Shown: one piece after another, positions 45,313-54,451 of the stretch | Layout: each line of letters starts with the position of its first letter | How positions within the stretch are numbered: position 1 is the stretch's first letter | From: G025836975 sp048751585 | GTDB taxonomy: Bacteria > Pseudomonadota > Gammaproteobacteria > Burkholderiales > Burkholderiaceae_B | Length of the DNA stretch: 64,000 nucleotides | Reading direction: 5' to 3' | NCBI RefSeq assembly: GCF_048751585.1 | Contig: NZ_JAZHOB010000004.1 | Coordinates: forward strand, 310,001-374,000 | Made by a program: the position numbers and the translations under genes | The notes under the pieces: model-generated | Seen by the model: only the letters and a program-made list of their open reading frames with translations | What the model was told of the DNA's origin: nothing | The model's database searches: none

Positions 45313-45505
45313 AAATCAACTGTGGTCTTTGTCGTCTCCGTAGTCGCCCAGTAGGCGCTACAACATGCAGCCAGACGTCGCATCCATTCCTATGTGATTC
45401 ACGCAAGTTTGTTGCCATCCTGCAAAGCGAGTCTCGGAATTGGAATTGGCGACGAACTCAGTATGATCTTTGAACAACCTCCATATGCGACATTCCCAAA
45501 TACCG

Positions 45506-45910
45506 TTACGCAGCCAGTTTTCCCTGATCGTCGTGGTAGAACTCGCCAGATTTCCACATGCTGAGCATCAGACCTGAAAGCTTTCTCGCTAACGCGACAA
45601 CGGCTTTCTTGTACCCCATACGCTGTCGCAGCGAGTTGGCCATTTCGCAAGCGTTGTCTCGGTACCGTAACGCGAGAGCAGGCACGAGGCAGCCTCATAG
45701 AGTAGTGATCGCGTTTGGCGGTTCCCATGTTTTGATATCCCGCCGTTTCTGTCAACTTCTCCCGATTGATACTTCTTCGGCGTCAAGCCAAGAAACGCAC
45801 CGACATCTGAAACACTGCTAAACCGTGCGGGATCATCGACTGCCGTTTTAAAGCTCATTGCAGTGAGCATTCCCACGCCAGGAATGGAGGAGCACAACAA
45901 CAAGCAAGTC
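45506..45910 (-). pseudogene. IS110-family transposase C-terminal remnant
   Basis: The conserved C-terminal domain is visible: S-I-P-G-V-G-M-L-T-A-M-S-F, D-D-P-A-R-F, V-G-A-F-L-G-L-T-P-K-K-Y-Q-S-G-E-V-D. A frameshift near 45655 splits it from the end M-G-Y-K-K-A-V-V-A-L-A-R-K-L-S. The DEDD N-terminal half is absent. It lies beside the IS3 remnant and the 3' end of the acyl-CoA dehydrogenase gene. Confidence 0.82.
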
Positions 45911-46014
45911 AAAGGGCGTGTATTGAGAAGTGGTCCGCTTTTTACCCCCATCGCGCAAGCGCCGAAGGCCTGCGCGGATGAAGTCTCGCGACAGTCGGGG
46001 TATCGATCCGAGCG

Positions 46015-47847
46015 TTAGGACTGGAAAAGCGGCGCCATATGGCGATTGACGACAAGGCCGTAACGCACAGCACGCGCACGCTGCATGGCACGCGGAAGAA
46101 TATGGCTTGCATAGAACACGCAGCTTGCGAATTTGCCGGCATAAAAATGGTCGTCCTTTCCTTCTGCTAGCGCTTCGGAACAAACCAAAGCGGCGCGAGC
46201 CATATGCCAGCCGCATAGCAGTTCACCAGTCAACATCAGATAAGGAACGCTGCCGAGCAGCACCACATCATCATCCTTGCCAGCTGTCTGTCGCAGGAAG
46301 TCCGTCGCCTCCTTCCACGCCTGCGCGCCCGCCCGCAACTCGGTTGCCATGATGCGCAAGCCGTCCCGATATGCAGGATGCTCGGCTGCGGCAGCGTCAA
46401 GAGCCTCTCCGGCAGCATTCATTTGCCGCAACAGCTCATGCACAACGAATGCCGCATGTCGAAGGACTTTTCGCCCCACGAGGTCATTCGCCTGAATGGC
46501 GGTCGTGCCTTCATAGATGGGAAGGATACGGGCATCGCGATAATACTGGGCAGCGCCCGTTTCTTCTATGAAACCCATCCCGCCATGGACCTGAATACCA
46601 AGGGAGGTGACTTCCAGCGAGGTCTCGGTGCAATATCCCTTGAGAACCGGAATCAGAAACTCGAAAAACGCCGCGTGCCGTGCACGCATGTCCGCATCGG
46701 GATGATGTACGGAAAGATCCTGGTGGGCTGCAGTCGCGTAAGCCAGCGCGCGCATGCCTTCCGTCAAGGATTTCATGGTCATCAACATACGCTGCACATC
46801 GGGATGATGGGCAATGGGCTGCGGGCCCCCGCTGCGCCCCTTGCCCTGCAAGCGCTCTTTCGCATATCCCAAGGCAAGCTGAAACGCCCGATCGGAAACC
46901 GCCACCCCTTGCAGACCGACGCTGAACCTGGCGGAATTCATCACGATGAACATGTTGGCCAAGCCTTGGCCAGCCTCTCCGATCAGATGCCCGACCGCTC
47001 CTTGTCCCACTTCGCCTTTTCCGTCTCCGAAAAGTAGCATCGCCGTAGGGCTACCATGAATGCCAAGTTTATGCTCCAGCGACGCGCACCACACATCGTT
47101 GCGTGGCCCCAGCGTACCGTCTTGAGCGACCAAATACTTGGGGACGACGAACAGGCTCAGGCCGGAAATGCCGGCTGCCGCACCTTGAACGCGCGCCAGG
47201 ACGAGATGAACGATGTTTTCAGCGAAGTCGTGCTCGCCGTAGGTGATGAATATCTTCTGGCCGAAAAGACGATAACTTCCATCGTCCTGCGGAACGGCGC
47301 GCGTCGCGATTTGCGAAAGATCGGAACCGGCTTGCGACTCTGTCAGATTCATTGCACCGGTCCATCGACCTTCGAGAAGGTGCGGCAGATAGAGCGCCCT
47401 CTGCTCTGCGCCTGCCACTCGGCTCAATGCGTCGATCACCCCGTCCGTCAGCATCGGACACAACGCAAAGGACATGTTGGACGCATGCAGGCTTTCGTTT
47501 ACGGCCGCGCTCAGCAATCTTGGAAGGCCCTGGCCGCCGTCATCGGGCGCATGCGGCAGGCTTTGCCAACTGCCTTCGACGAACTTCGCGTAAGCAGCGC
47601 GAAAGCCGGGCGAGGTGCGCACGCCGCCGTCGTTCCATTTCGCAGGAGTGCGGTCTCCGATAGCATTCAGCGGCGCGAGTACCTCTTCGACAAAGCGCGC
47701 GTTTTCATCAAGTACGGCATCAATCAGTTCTTCGTCGGCCTCGTTGAAATCTGGTGAGGAGAGAACCTCGCCCAGGCCCGCCAGAGATTTCATTGCAAAG
47801 CGGATTTCTTGAAGTGGAACACGATAAGTCATTGATTCTGCATCCAT
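46015..47847 (-). CDS. Acyl-CoA dehydrogenase, long (DmdC/FadE-like) type
   Basis: A 610-residue FAD enzyme, longer than the ~380-residue short-chain type because of a C-terminal extra domain (about 470-600), as in 3-methylthiopropanoyl-CoA dehydrogenase DmdC. Seen: M-N-L-T-E-S-Q-A-G-S-D-L near 160, K-I-F-I-T-Y-G-E-H-D, G-G-M-G-F-I-E-E-T-G and the catalytic glutamate in I-Y-E-G-T-T. Electrons should go to EtfAB. A second, broken copy of this type lies at 58992-59303. Confidence 0.9.
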   Translation of the reverse strand: MDAESMTYRVPLQEIRFAMKSLAGLGEVLSSPDFNEADEELIDAVLDENARFVEEVLAPLNAIGDRTPAKWNDGGVRTSPGFRAAYAKFVEGSWQSLPHAPDDGGQGLPRLLSAAVNESLHASNMSFALCPMLTDGVIDALSRVAGAEQRALYLPHLLEGRWTGAMNLTESQAGSDLSQIATRAVPQDDGSYRLFGQKIFITYGEHDFAENIVHLVLARVQGAAAGISGLSLFVVPKYLVAQDGTLGPRNDVWCASLEHKLGIHGSPTAMLLFGDGKGEVGQGAVGHLIGEAGQGLANMFIVMNSARFSVGLQGVAVSDRAFQLALGYAKERLQGKGRSGGPQPIAHHPDVQRMLMTMKSLTEGMRALAYATAAHQDLSVHHPDADMRARHAAFFEFLIPVLKGYCTETSLEVTSLGIQVHGGMGFIEETGAAQYYRDARILPIYEGTTAIQANDLVGRKVLRHAAFVVHELLRQMNAAGEALDAAAAEHPAYRDGLRIMATELRAGAQAWKEATDFLRQTAGKDDDVVLLGSVPYLMLTGELLCGWHMARAALVCSEALAEGKDDHFYAGKFASCVFYASHILPRAMQRARAVRYGLVVNRHMAPLFQS

Positions 47848-48008
47848 GAAAGATTGTCAAATCTGATAGCGGCAAGCAGTGGAAAACGGAGCCCGTGAAC
47901 GAATCGAGACGTTCTCGAAAACATAGCGTGCGGACACGTCCCGACCGCAGGTCGGAAGCCTGCGGCGCATGCGATGCTTTGCTCGTTTCCCTTGAAAGAA
48001 AGCTGTCG
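47848..48008. promoter_or_regulatory. Gap with inverted repeats between IclR and acyl-CoA dehydrogenase
   Basis: Holds TCGAGA-CGT-TCTCGA and a hairpin CCGCAGG/CCTGCGG with a seven-base loop. The first could be a regulator site and the second a terminator for the iclR gene. Roles are inferred. Confidence 0.35.
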
Positions 48009-48788
48009 TCAGCCGGTAATCAAGGAATTCGACAAACCGATATCTAAACACCGCGCACCGAAAACGTTCTCGCTTACAGTAAGTAAAAGGCGGACATAGG
48101 CCTCTTCATTTACCTGGAAGCGATCACTCGGACCGGATATGGAAATGGCGATGGGAACGATCCCCAGCATGCCCGAAACGGCAAATGCGTCCGCGCCAGG
48201 CTCGCCCTCACCGCGTGTTTCGTACCAGCCTCGCCGCTTACCGTATTCGACGCTGGCAAGTAACTGTTCAATATCAACCACTGTCGTATCGGTCAGTTTG
48301 CGCAAGGGGCGCGCGCCCAGCATATCAGCCGCCTCGTCGACCGGCAGCATGCCCAGCAGAGCCTTGCCCATTGCTGAGGCATGCAAGGCTACCCGCTGGC
48401 CCACTGCCAATACATAGCGCAGCATATGCCGACCGTCCTTTACAGCAACCACCTTGACCGCCGCCCCGTCTACACATCCAACGTATGCCGTCTCCCCCGT
48501 CCTTTCAGCCAGAAAATCCAGCGCATCCTGAGTGCCGGCGATGATGGGATCTTCAGCACCGATATGCTCGGCGACGGTCATCAGCCTGCCGGAAGGGTAA
48601 TAACGGCGCGTCTGCTTGCAGCGGACCAGATAGCCCAGATGATGCAAGGTATACACGAGATCAAGACAGCTGCTGTCCGGTAGGTTGAGAAGCTTGGCCA
48701 GTTCCGAATTCGAAAGTTCGCGCTTTTCACGCGCGAACGTTTCAAAGACGGCCAATGCACGAGCTGCGGCACTGACAAGAGTCGGCAT
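48009..48788 (-). CDS. IclR-family transcriptional regulator (cluster 2)
   Basis: A 259-residue IclR regulator with an N-terminal winged helix (L-S-N-S-E-L-A-K-L-L-N-L-P-D-S-S) and a GAF-like effector domain (A-L-H-A-S-A-M-G-K-A-L-L, R-G-W-Y-E-T-R-G-E). It is followed by an acyl-CoA dehydrogenase gene in the same direction and preceded by the lyase-MaoC-dehydrogenase run, whose control it probably shares. Confidence 0.9.
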   Translation of the reverse strand: MPTLVSAAARALAVFETFAREKRELSNSELAKLLNLPDSSCLDLVYTLHHLGYLVRCKQTRRYYPSGRLMTVAEHIGAEDPIIAGTQDALDFLAERTGETAYVGCVDGAAVKVVAVKDGRHMLRYVLAVGQRVALHASAMGKALLGMLPVDEAADMLGARPLRKLTDTTVVDIEQLLASVEYGKRRGWYETRGEGEPGADAFAVSGMLGIVPIAISISGPSDRFQVNEEAYVRLLLTVSENVFGARCLDIGLSNSLITG

Positions 48789-48838
48789 TGACTATTACCT
48801 CGGAAATGGTGATGACAAGGCCGCTATTGTACTGAGCG

Positions 48839-49627
48839 TTAACGCTGGGGAGCAATATTGCGCTCGTCCTGCGCCAGCACCACGTCCCAGATCTTCTGTC
48901 CGACGGGATTATTTTTTTCTTCGTACAGATGGGCGACCAACCCCCCGGCACGCCCGACCAGCATCAGGCCGCGCGCAATCATCGGATCCAGCTTCATGTC
49001 GCAAATGATGGAGCCAACCGCCCCCACGGCGTTCATGGGCAGTTTTTTCTGGCGGTCGAGCAAAAGCGCCTTCTGCACGGCTTCCATCAGTTTCCAGTGC
49101 TTACTGAAATAGCCTAGTTCCTGGGAAAGGCGGCGCAACGTCGGCACGCGGGGATCGCCGTCGATATGGATGGGATGGCCCAGCCCATAGACGAACTGCT
49201 TCTTCTCGCGGCTGCTCTGTATCACGCGACGGGCGCACGCCAGGAAGGCATCATCGTCCGCATCCTCGTCCAGATCGGCGGCTGCGCCACCCAGCATCTC
49301 CGCGCAATTCTGCGTGGTTCCCAGGAAAACGCTGCCTGCGCCCAGCAGGCCTGCGGCCACAGCCGCCTGCGGCGCCTCGGGGGCACCGAGATAAGTCAAA
49401 CGCGCACTCATCGCACTGGGCGTCAGACCATGGTCGCAGGCCGTCACGAGAATGTGATTGATCATCGTTTTCTCATTCTGGCTGGGGCGCTTGCCGAAGA
49501 TCGTGAACATCATCATGTCGACGAAGTCCATTTTCCCCAGGAGATCCTGCGCCAGGTTCTCGCCCCGCACTGTAATGGCTTCAGGAGTGGTGTATCCAAT
49601 TTCAGTCTTGAGTTCGATCTTTTTCAT
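48839..49627 (-). CDS. Citrate-synthase-like protein, probable citryl-CoA lyase type (cluster 2)
   Basis: A 262-residue paralogue of the protein at 41924: D-H-G-L-T-P-S-A-M, Y-G-L-G-H-P-I-H and M-N-A-V-G-A-V-G-S at matching places. ATG 49627 with a gga-type site is taken; the longer frame upstream is read-through of the MaoC gene in another frame. It is co-directional with MaoC and acyl-CoA dehydrogenase, suggesting it cleaves the hydrated acyl-CoA product. Confidence 0.8.
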   Translation of the reverse strand: MKKIELKTEIGYTTPEAITVRGENLAQDLLGKMDFVDMMMFTIFGKRPSQNEKTMINHILVTACDHGLTPSAMSARLTYLGAPEAPQAAVAAGLLGAGSVFLGTTQNCAEMLGGAAADLDEDADDDAFLACARRVIQSSREKKQFVYGLGHPIHIDGDPRVPTLRRLSQELGYFSKHWKLMEAVQKALLLDRQKKLPMNAVGAVGSIICDMKLDPMIARGLMLVGRAGGLVAHLYEEKNNPVGQKIWDVVLAQDERNIAPQR

Positions 49628-49640
49628 GATGCCTTGTCCT

Positions 49641-50147
49641 TCAATAATTTTGCGAATCAGCGGGCTGGCGCGCCACCAGCATCTTGACCATGCAGATGCA
49701 TACGGTTTCGCCGTGCTGGTTGATGCCTTGCCTTTCGAATTCGATGATGCCGCGATCGGCGCTCGACGTTTCCTTGCGGTCCGCCACGACGATTCTGACG
49801 CTGATCGTATCGCCGATGAAAGCCGGCTTGGGAAAGCGGAAATTAACCTCCAGCAGCCCCAGTATCGAGGGTTCAAGAAACTGATTCATCACGGTCCGCG
49901 TCGTCAGCCCGGACATGATCGAACCCACCAGTAGACCATGGGCAATGCGCTGCTTGAACGGCGTGTTTTCGGCATAGACATCGTCGGTATGCAGGCGGTT
50001 ATAGTCGCCGCTCAGACCCGCAAAAGCACCTACGTCAGCCGCCGTGATGGTGCGGCCTGCCGTCTCGAATACCATGCCCGGCTCAAGGTCTTCCCAGAAA
50101 TACCGGAAGGATGCGAGATCCGTCGGTGAGATTTCGCTTGCGATCAT
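49641..50147 (-). CDS. MaoC-type enoyl-CoA hydratase
   Basis: A 168-residue hot-dog fold hydratase: the catalytic loop has G-D-Y-N-R-L-H-T-D-D with the Asp/His pair, then R-I-A-H-G-L-L-V-G-S. It would add water to the double bond made by the neighbouring acyl-CoA dehydrogenase. Its start overlaps the end of that gene by four bases, which supports working in sequence. Confidence 0.88.
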   Translation of the reverse strand: MIASEISPTDLASFRYFWEDLEPGMVFETAGRTITAADVGAFAGLSGDYNRLHTDDVYAENTPFKQRIAHGLLVGSIMSGLTTRTVMNQFLEPSILGLLEVNFRFPKPAFIGDTISVRIVVADRKETSSADRGIIEFERQGINQHGETVCICMVKMLVARQPADSQNY

Positions 50148-51310
50148 TGTTTTTTCTCCATGGCGTTGATGGCCGACAAGCCCAGCAGTTCGCGCCCGAC
50201 GATCAGGGTCTGGACTTCCGCCGTCCCCTCGGGGATGACGCCGCCGCTGGTATCTCGGAAGATTCTTTCCAGCCCATATTCCGTTGAATAGCCCAGGCCG
50301 CCATGGACGGCAATGGCAGTGCGCGCCACGTTGTGCGCCGCTTCCGCCGCATGCAGTTTCGCGATCGAACATTCAACGCGCGCAGGCTTGCCTGCCTTGA
50401 CGGCAGCCGCAGCCTTGTAGGCCAGGCCGCGCGCCGACTCGACCTGGATGAGCATGTCCACGATATGCTTCTGTATCAACTGGAATTCACCGATCGGTCG
50501 CCCAAACTGCTTGCGCGTCTTTGCATATTCAACCGACATGTCCAGCGCAGCCTGGGCCGCGCCGACCGCACCCATGGCAATATTCAAGCGTCCGTGATTC
50601 AAACCCTTGAGCATTTCTTTCAAGGCGGTGCCTTCAGTACCCAACAGGGCGCTCTTGGGCACTTTCACATCCGCAAAAGTCAGTTCAGACGTGCCGGAGG
50701 CCCGCAACACCATCTTGTCCACCAACCGGGAATCGAAGGGGGTTTCAGCACGATCGATGACAAAAATCGACGACTTGCCATCACAACTCGGGCTGAAAGT
50801 CCTGGCAAGCACGATTGCATAATCGGCATAGTGGCCGTTGGTGATCCACAGCTTGCTGCCGTTCAACAAATAATGGTCGCCCTTGTCCTCTGCCTTGAAC
50901 TCGATACCGCCTACGTCAGAGCCATGGTTGGGCTCGCTGATCGCAATGCATGAGGCCTTGCGCGATTCCAGTACGTCAGCCATGTATTTGGCTTTCTGCT
51001 GCTCGGTGCCATGCTCGCTAAGCAAGCGCAGGAAGATACTGGTGATGTTGATGATGGTACGCAGCGAACCCCAATGGTAGCCGGCTTCCTCCATCATCAT
51101 GCCCCAATTGATGGAATCCAGATCGTAGCCGCCATCTGCCTCCGGCAATTGGCCGCCAATATAGCCGAATTGCGCCAGACCCTGAAGCACATCCAGCGGG
51201 ATACGCTTCTCTTGCTCGCACAGCGCAATGCGGGGAACAATCTCAGCGACCATATATCGACGAATACTGTCACGCAGGGCGATCTGATCGGAATCGAATT
51301 CAAAATTCAT
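50144..51310 (-). CDS. Acyl-CoA dehydrogenase (standard length)
   Basis: A 388-residue flavoprotein: I-S-E-P-N-H-G-S-D-V, L-W-I-T-N-G-H-Y-A-D-Y, A-Q-A-A-L-D-M, R-K-Q-F-G-R-P-I-G-E, G-G-L-G-Y-S-T-E-Y, and I-P-E-G-T-A-E-V-Q with the catalytic glutamate. It oxidises an acyl-CoA to the enoyl-CoA and passes electrons to ETF. It is translationally coupled to MaoC. Confidence 0.92.
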   Translation of the reverse strand: MNFEFDSDQIALRDSIRRYMVAEIVPRIALCEQEKRIPLDVLQGLAQFGYIGGQLPEADGGYDLDSINWGMMMEEAGYHWGSLRTIINITSIFLRLLSEHGTEQQKAKYMADVLESRKASCIAISEPNHGSDVGGIEFKAEDKGDHYLLNGSKLWITNGHYADYAIVLARTFSPSCDGKSSIFVIDRAETPFDSRLVDKMVLRASGTSELTFADVKVPKSALLGTEGTALKEMLKGLNHGRLNIAMGAVGAAQAALDMSVEYAKTRKQFGRPIGEFQLIQKHIVDMLIQVESARGLAYKAAAAVKAGKPARVECSIAKLHAAEAAHNVARTAIAVHGGLGYSTEYGLERIFRDTSGGVIPEGTAEVQTLIVGRELLGLSAINAMEKKQ

Positions 51311-51353
51311 GCTTGTCTCGATGATTATTTACGAAAGAGTCAGTTAACGCGGT

Positions 51354-52106
51354 TCAGGAGGAGAAACGTCCGCCTGTTACATACAGCGTGATCCCAGTGA
51401 TATAACGTGCATGCTCCGAGGATAGGAAGGCCACCGAAGACGCGATGTCTTCGGGCGCTCCGAGGAAGCCGACGGGATTGCGCGCCAACGCCATTTCACG
51501 CAGCTCGGGATAGGTCGGCAAAGAACGCATCAGTTCCGTCTCGATGAATCCGGGCGCTATCGCATTGACTGTAATGCCAAAGCGAGCCTGCTCCAGCGCA
51601 AGCGCCCGAGTGAAACCAACCAAGCCTAACTTCGCCGTCGTGTAATTGGTTTGACCAGGGTTGCCGAAGACAGAACGAGACGCAATATTGACGATGCGTC
51701 CCCATTTGCGTTCCATCATTCCCGGCAAAACGGCACGGCTGAAATGAAAGGCCCCCTTGAGAATGGTGTCGACCACCGAATCCCAGTCTTCTTCCGACAT
51801 CTTGGTCAGATACTTGTCGCGGGTGAAACCGGCATTGTTCACCAGGATATCAACGCCGCCCCATTCCTTCACTACGGCATCGATGCCGGCCTGTACCTGA
51901 TCCTTGTCACAGACATCGCATTGAATAGCCATGGCCTCGAACCCTTCATCCCGCAGGTTCTGCGCAGTGGCATCGGCTGTTTCCACATCGATGTCGCAAA
52001 TCACTACGCGAGCCCCTTCTTGCGCCAGTTGCCGACTTGCCTCGGCGCCAATCCCCCGGCCTGACCCTGTCACCAGGGCAACTTTGCCTCGAATTTTCAG
52101 ATCCAT
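51354..52106 (-). CDS. FabG-like short-chain dehydrogenase (cluster 2)
   Basis: A 250-residue SDR with T-G-S-G-R-G-I-G-A, N-N-A-G, I-A-S-R-S-V-F and Y-T-T-A-K, and the long FabG-like C terminus. It probably oxidises the 3-hydroxyacyl-CoA produced by MaoC. It is the first gene of the minus-strand run and is divergent from the CoA ligase at 52283. Confidence 0.9.
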   Translation of the reverse strand: MDLKIRGKVALVTGSGRGIGAEASRQLAQEGARVVICDIDVETADATAQNLRDEGFEAMAIQCDVCDKDQVQAGIDAVVKEWGGVDILVNNAGFTRDKYLTKMSEEDWDSVVDTILKGAFHFSRAVLPGMMERKWGRIVNIASRSVFGNPGQTNYTTAKLGLVGFTRALALEQARFGITVNAIAPGFIETELMRSLPTYPELREMALARNPVGFLGAPEDIASSVAFLSSEHARYITGITLYVTGGRFSS

Positions 52107-52282
52107 ACTTCCGCACCATATCGAAATTTATCAAATAGTCTCTTGAACATTGGACGCAGCGTCGCCATCCGTAAGTTGGTCTATAATACGACATCTCGAA
52201 TCATAAGTCGAATAATGATTGATAAATTCAGTATTTGGTACTACCATCCACAACATCGAATCAAGAAATGCCTGAGGCTCTA

Positions 52283-54406
52283 ATGGAAAGCAACATGTTT
52301 CTAAACCTATCAGCCCTCTTCGACCCTCGGTCTGTCGCCGTGGTAGGAGCCTCGGATCGCCCCAACAGCATCGGCCAACGAACCGTCACCAACCTAGTCG
52401 AACACTCTGACTTCGTCGGCGAACTATTCCTTGTGAATGCCACAAAAGACGAAGTCATGGGGCGCCGCGCCTATCGCTCAGTAACAGAATTGCCCTGCGC
52501 GCCCGACTTGGCGGTCATCGTGGTGCCTGCAGCCGCTGCCGTCGGCGTGATCCGCGAATGCGGCCAGAAAGGGATCAAGTTCGCTGTGGTGCTGACCTCG
52601 GGTTTCAGCGAAGCCGGAGATGAAGGGAAACGGCTGGAGCAAGAAATCGCAGACATCACCAGGCAAACCGGGATACGGGTATACGGCCCCAACTGCCCAG
52701 GTCTGGTCAACAACAACCGGGGAATCGGGTTCACGTTTTCCCCCGCCTACAAGCTGGATCGCAAGGCCGGTCCGATCGGGCTGGTCACCCAGGGAGGCGG
52801 GCTGGGCCGTACATTCCTGCAGGCTAGCGGCCGCGGTATGGGCATCGGCTTATGGTGTTCGAGCGGCAATGAGGCCGACCTGACCGTCAGCGACTACATC
52901 AACCACATGGTCAGCATGCCGGAAGTCAAAGTGATCGTGACTTTGCTGGAAGGGATCAACGACCCCGAGCGCTTCGTGCAAGCCGCCCTCAATGCCGCAC
53001 GCTCGGGTAAGCCCATCGTCGCGCTCAAGGTCGGCAAGTCAGAATACGGAATCAAGGCTGCGCAGTCTCACACGGCGGCGCTTTCCGGCAGCGCCGAAGT
53101 GAACAGCACCGCTTTCAGGCAGCTGGGCATCATAGAAGTGAACGACATCGATGAAATGATTGACACCGCAGCCTTGTTGGCGCGTGCCGTTCCACCCACC
53201 GACCTGAGCGTCGCCATTTATTCTTTTTCCGGCGGAACCGTCGCCCTCGCCGCCGACATGCTCGGCGAAGCCCAACTGAAGCTGGCGGAATTCACGCCGA
53301 ACACCCTGGACGAACTGAGCCGCCTGCTGCCTTCCTTCGCCGCCATCCATAATCCAGTAGATACGACTGCTGAAGTGCTGGTGAATAAAGACATCAGCCA
53401 CGCCTCGCTGCTGCAAGTAGCACGAGACCCCAACGTCAACGCCGTGCTCTATCCCATCCCCATGGAATATGGTGATACCACATTGGCGGCGTGTACCGAT
53501 ATGGTGCGCGTGCAAGCGGAAGTTGATAAACCCATCATTCCAGTATGGATGAGCGACAAGACCGGAACAGGCTATGACGCACTCGTCCAGCAAGAGCTCG
53601 TTCCCTTCCGTAGCTTGTCGCGCGCCATCAAGGCCATTTCGCGTTGGAACCAGTATGGGCGCTGGCGTGCGGGTTTCGATTCGTCATGGAAACCGGCCTT
53701 GAAAGCGTCTGCAGAAACCGGAGAGTCGGCCCAGGATTATCAAACCTACACGGAGCGCGAAGCGAAATCGATTCTGGCTCGCGCCGGTGTGCGCGTGCCT
53801 ACCGGCGGCGTCGCCGCCACCCTGGAAGAAGCTCTGCATCTGTCTGCTGGTATCGAAGGACCAGTCGTGGCAAAAATCGTCAGCCAGGACATTCTGCACA
53901 AATCGGATATTGGCGGGGTGCGTACAGGGCTGCGCACCGATGCCGAAATCACGGATGCCTGGCACGGCATACTCGAAAATGTCCGCGAGGCTGATCCGCA
54001 CGCCCGCATCGACGGAATCCTGATCGAGGAAATGATCGCTCAGCGCGGCGTCGAAACACTTGTCGGCGTACACGAAGACCCTCTTTTCGGCCCCGTCATC
54101 ACCTTCGGTCTCGGCGGGATATTTGTCGAAGTATTCCGTGACGTCAGCCGCCGCCTGCTTCCGCTGACACCCGCGCAAGCTCGGGAAATGATCGCAGAAA
54201 CGCGATGCTACACGTTGTTGAAGGGCGTGCGTGGCCAGGCAGCGGCAGACATCGAAGCACTTGTCCAACTGCTACTCGCCGTCTCGGATTTCGTCATCCA
54301 AGGTCCCTTATCCGTACACGAACTGGATCTGAATCCTGTCATCGTCGGCCGCGAAGGTGCCATTGCGGTCGATGCCGTTCTCATTGCAAGCAAGCGCAAT
54401 AGCTAG
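52283..54406 (+). CDS. NDP-forming acetate/acyl-CoA ligase (Acs/AcdAB fusion type)
   Basis: A ~707-residue CoA ligase with the alpha-beta fusion layout: N-terminal CoA-binding Rossmann domain (S-V-A-V-V-G-A-S-D-R-P), succinyl-CoA-synthetase-like domains, phosphohistidine in A-Q-S-H-T-A-A-L-S-G, and C-terminal ATP-grasp domain from about 490. It reversibly links a carboxylic acid to CoA with ATP or GTP. The start is uncertain; ATG 52283 has gagg upstream, with other ATGs at 52268 and 52295. Confidence 0.88.
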   Translation: MESNMFLNLSALFDPRSVAVVGASDRPNSIGQRTVTNLVEHSDFVGELFLVNATKDEVMGRRAYRSVTELPCAPDLAVIVVPAAAAVGVIRECGQKGIKFAVVLTSGFSEAGDEGKRLEQEIADITRQTGIRVYGPNCPGLVNNNRGIGFTFSPAYKLDRKAGPIGLVTQGGGLGRTFLQASGRGMGIGLWCSSGNEADLTVSDYINHMVSMPEVKVIVTLLEGINDPERFVQAALNAARSGKPIVALKVGKSEYGIKAAQSHTAALSGSAEVNSTAFRQLGIIEVNDIDEMIDTAALLARAVPPTDLSVAIYSFSGGTVALAADMLGEAQLKLAEFTPNTLDELSRLLPSFAAIHNPVDTTAEVLVNKDISHASLLQVARDPNVNAVLYPIPMEYGDTTLAACTDMVRVQAEVDKPIIPVWMSDKTGTGYDALVQQELVPFRSLSRAIKAISRWNQYGRWRAGFDSSWKPALKASAETGESAQDYQTYTEREAKSILARAGVRVPTGGVAATLEEALHLSAGIEGPVVAKIVSQDILHKSDIGGVRTGLRTDAEITDAWHGILENVREADPHARIDGILIEEMIAQRGVETLVGVHEDPLFGPVITFGLGGIFVEVFRDVSRRLLPLTPAQAREMIAETRCYTLLKGVRGQAAADIEALVQLLLAVSDFVIQGPLSVHELDLNPVIVGREGAIAVDAVLIASKRNS

Positions 54407-54451
54407 TTTCACCAACTCATATTATTTATACCAACCAGGAGGAAACAAAAG

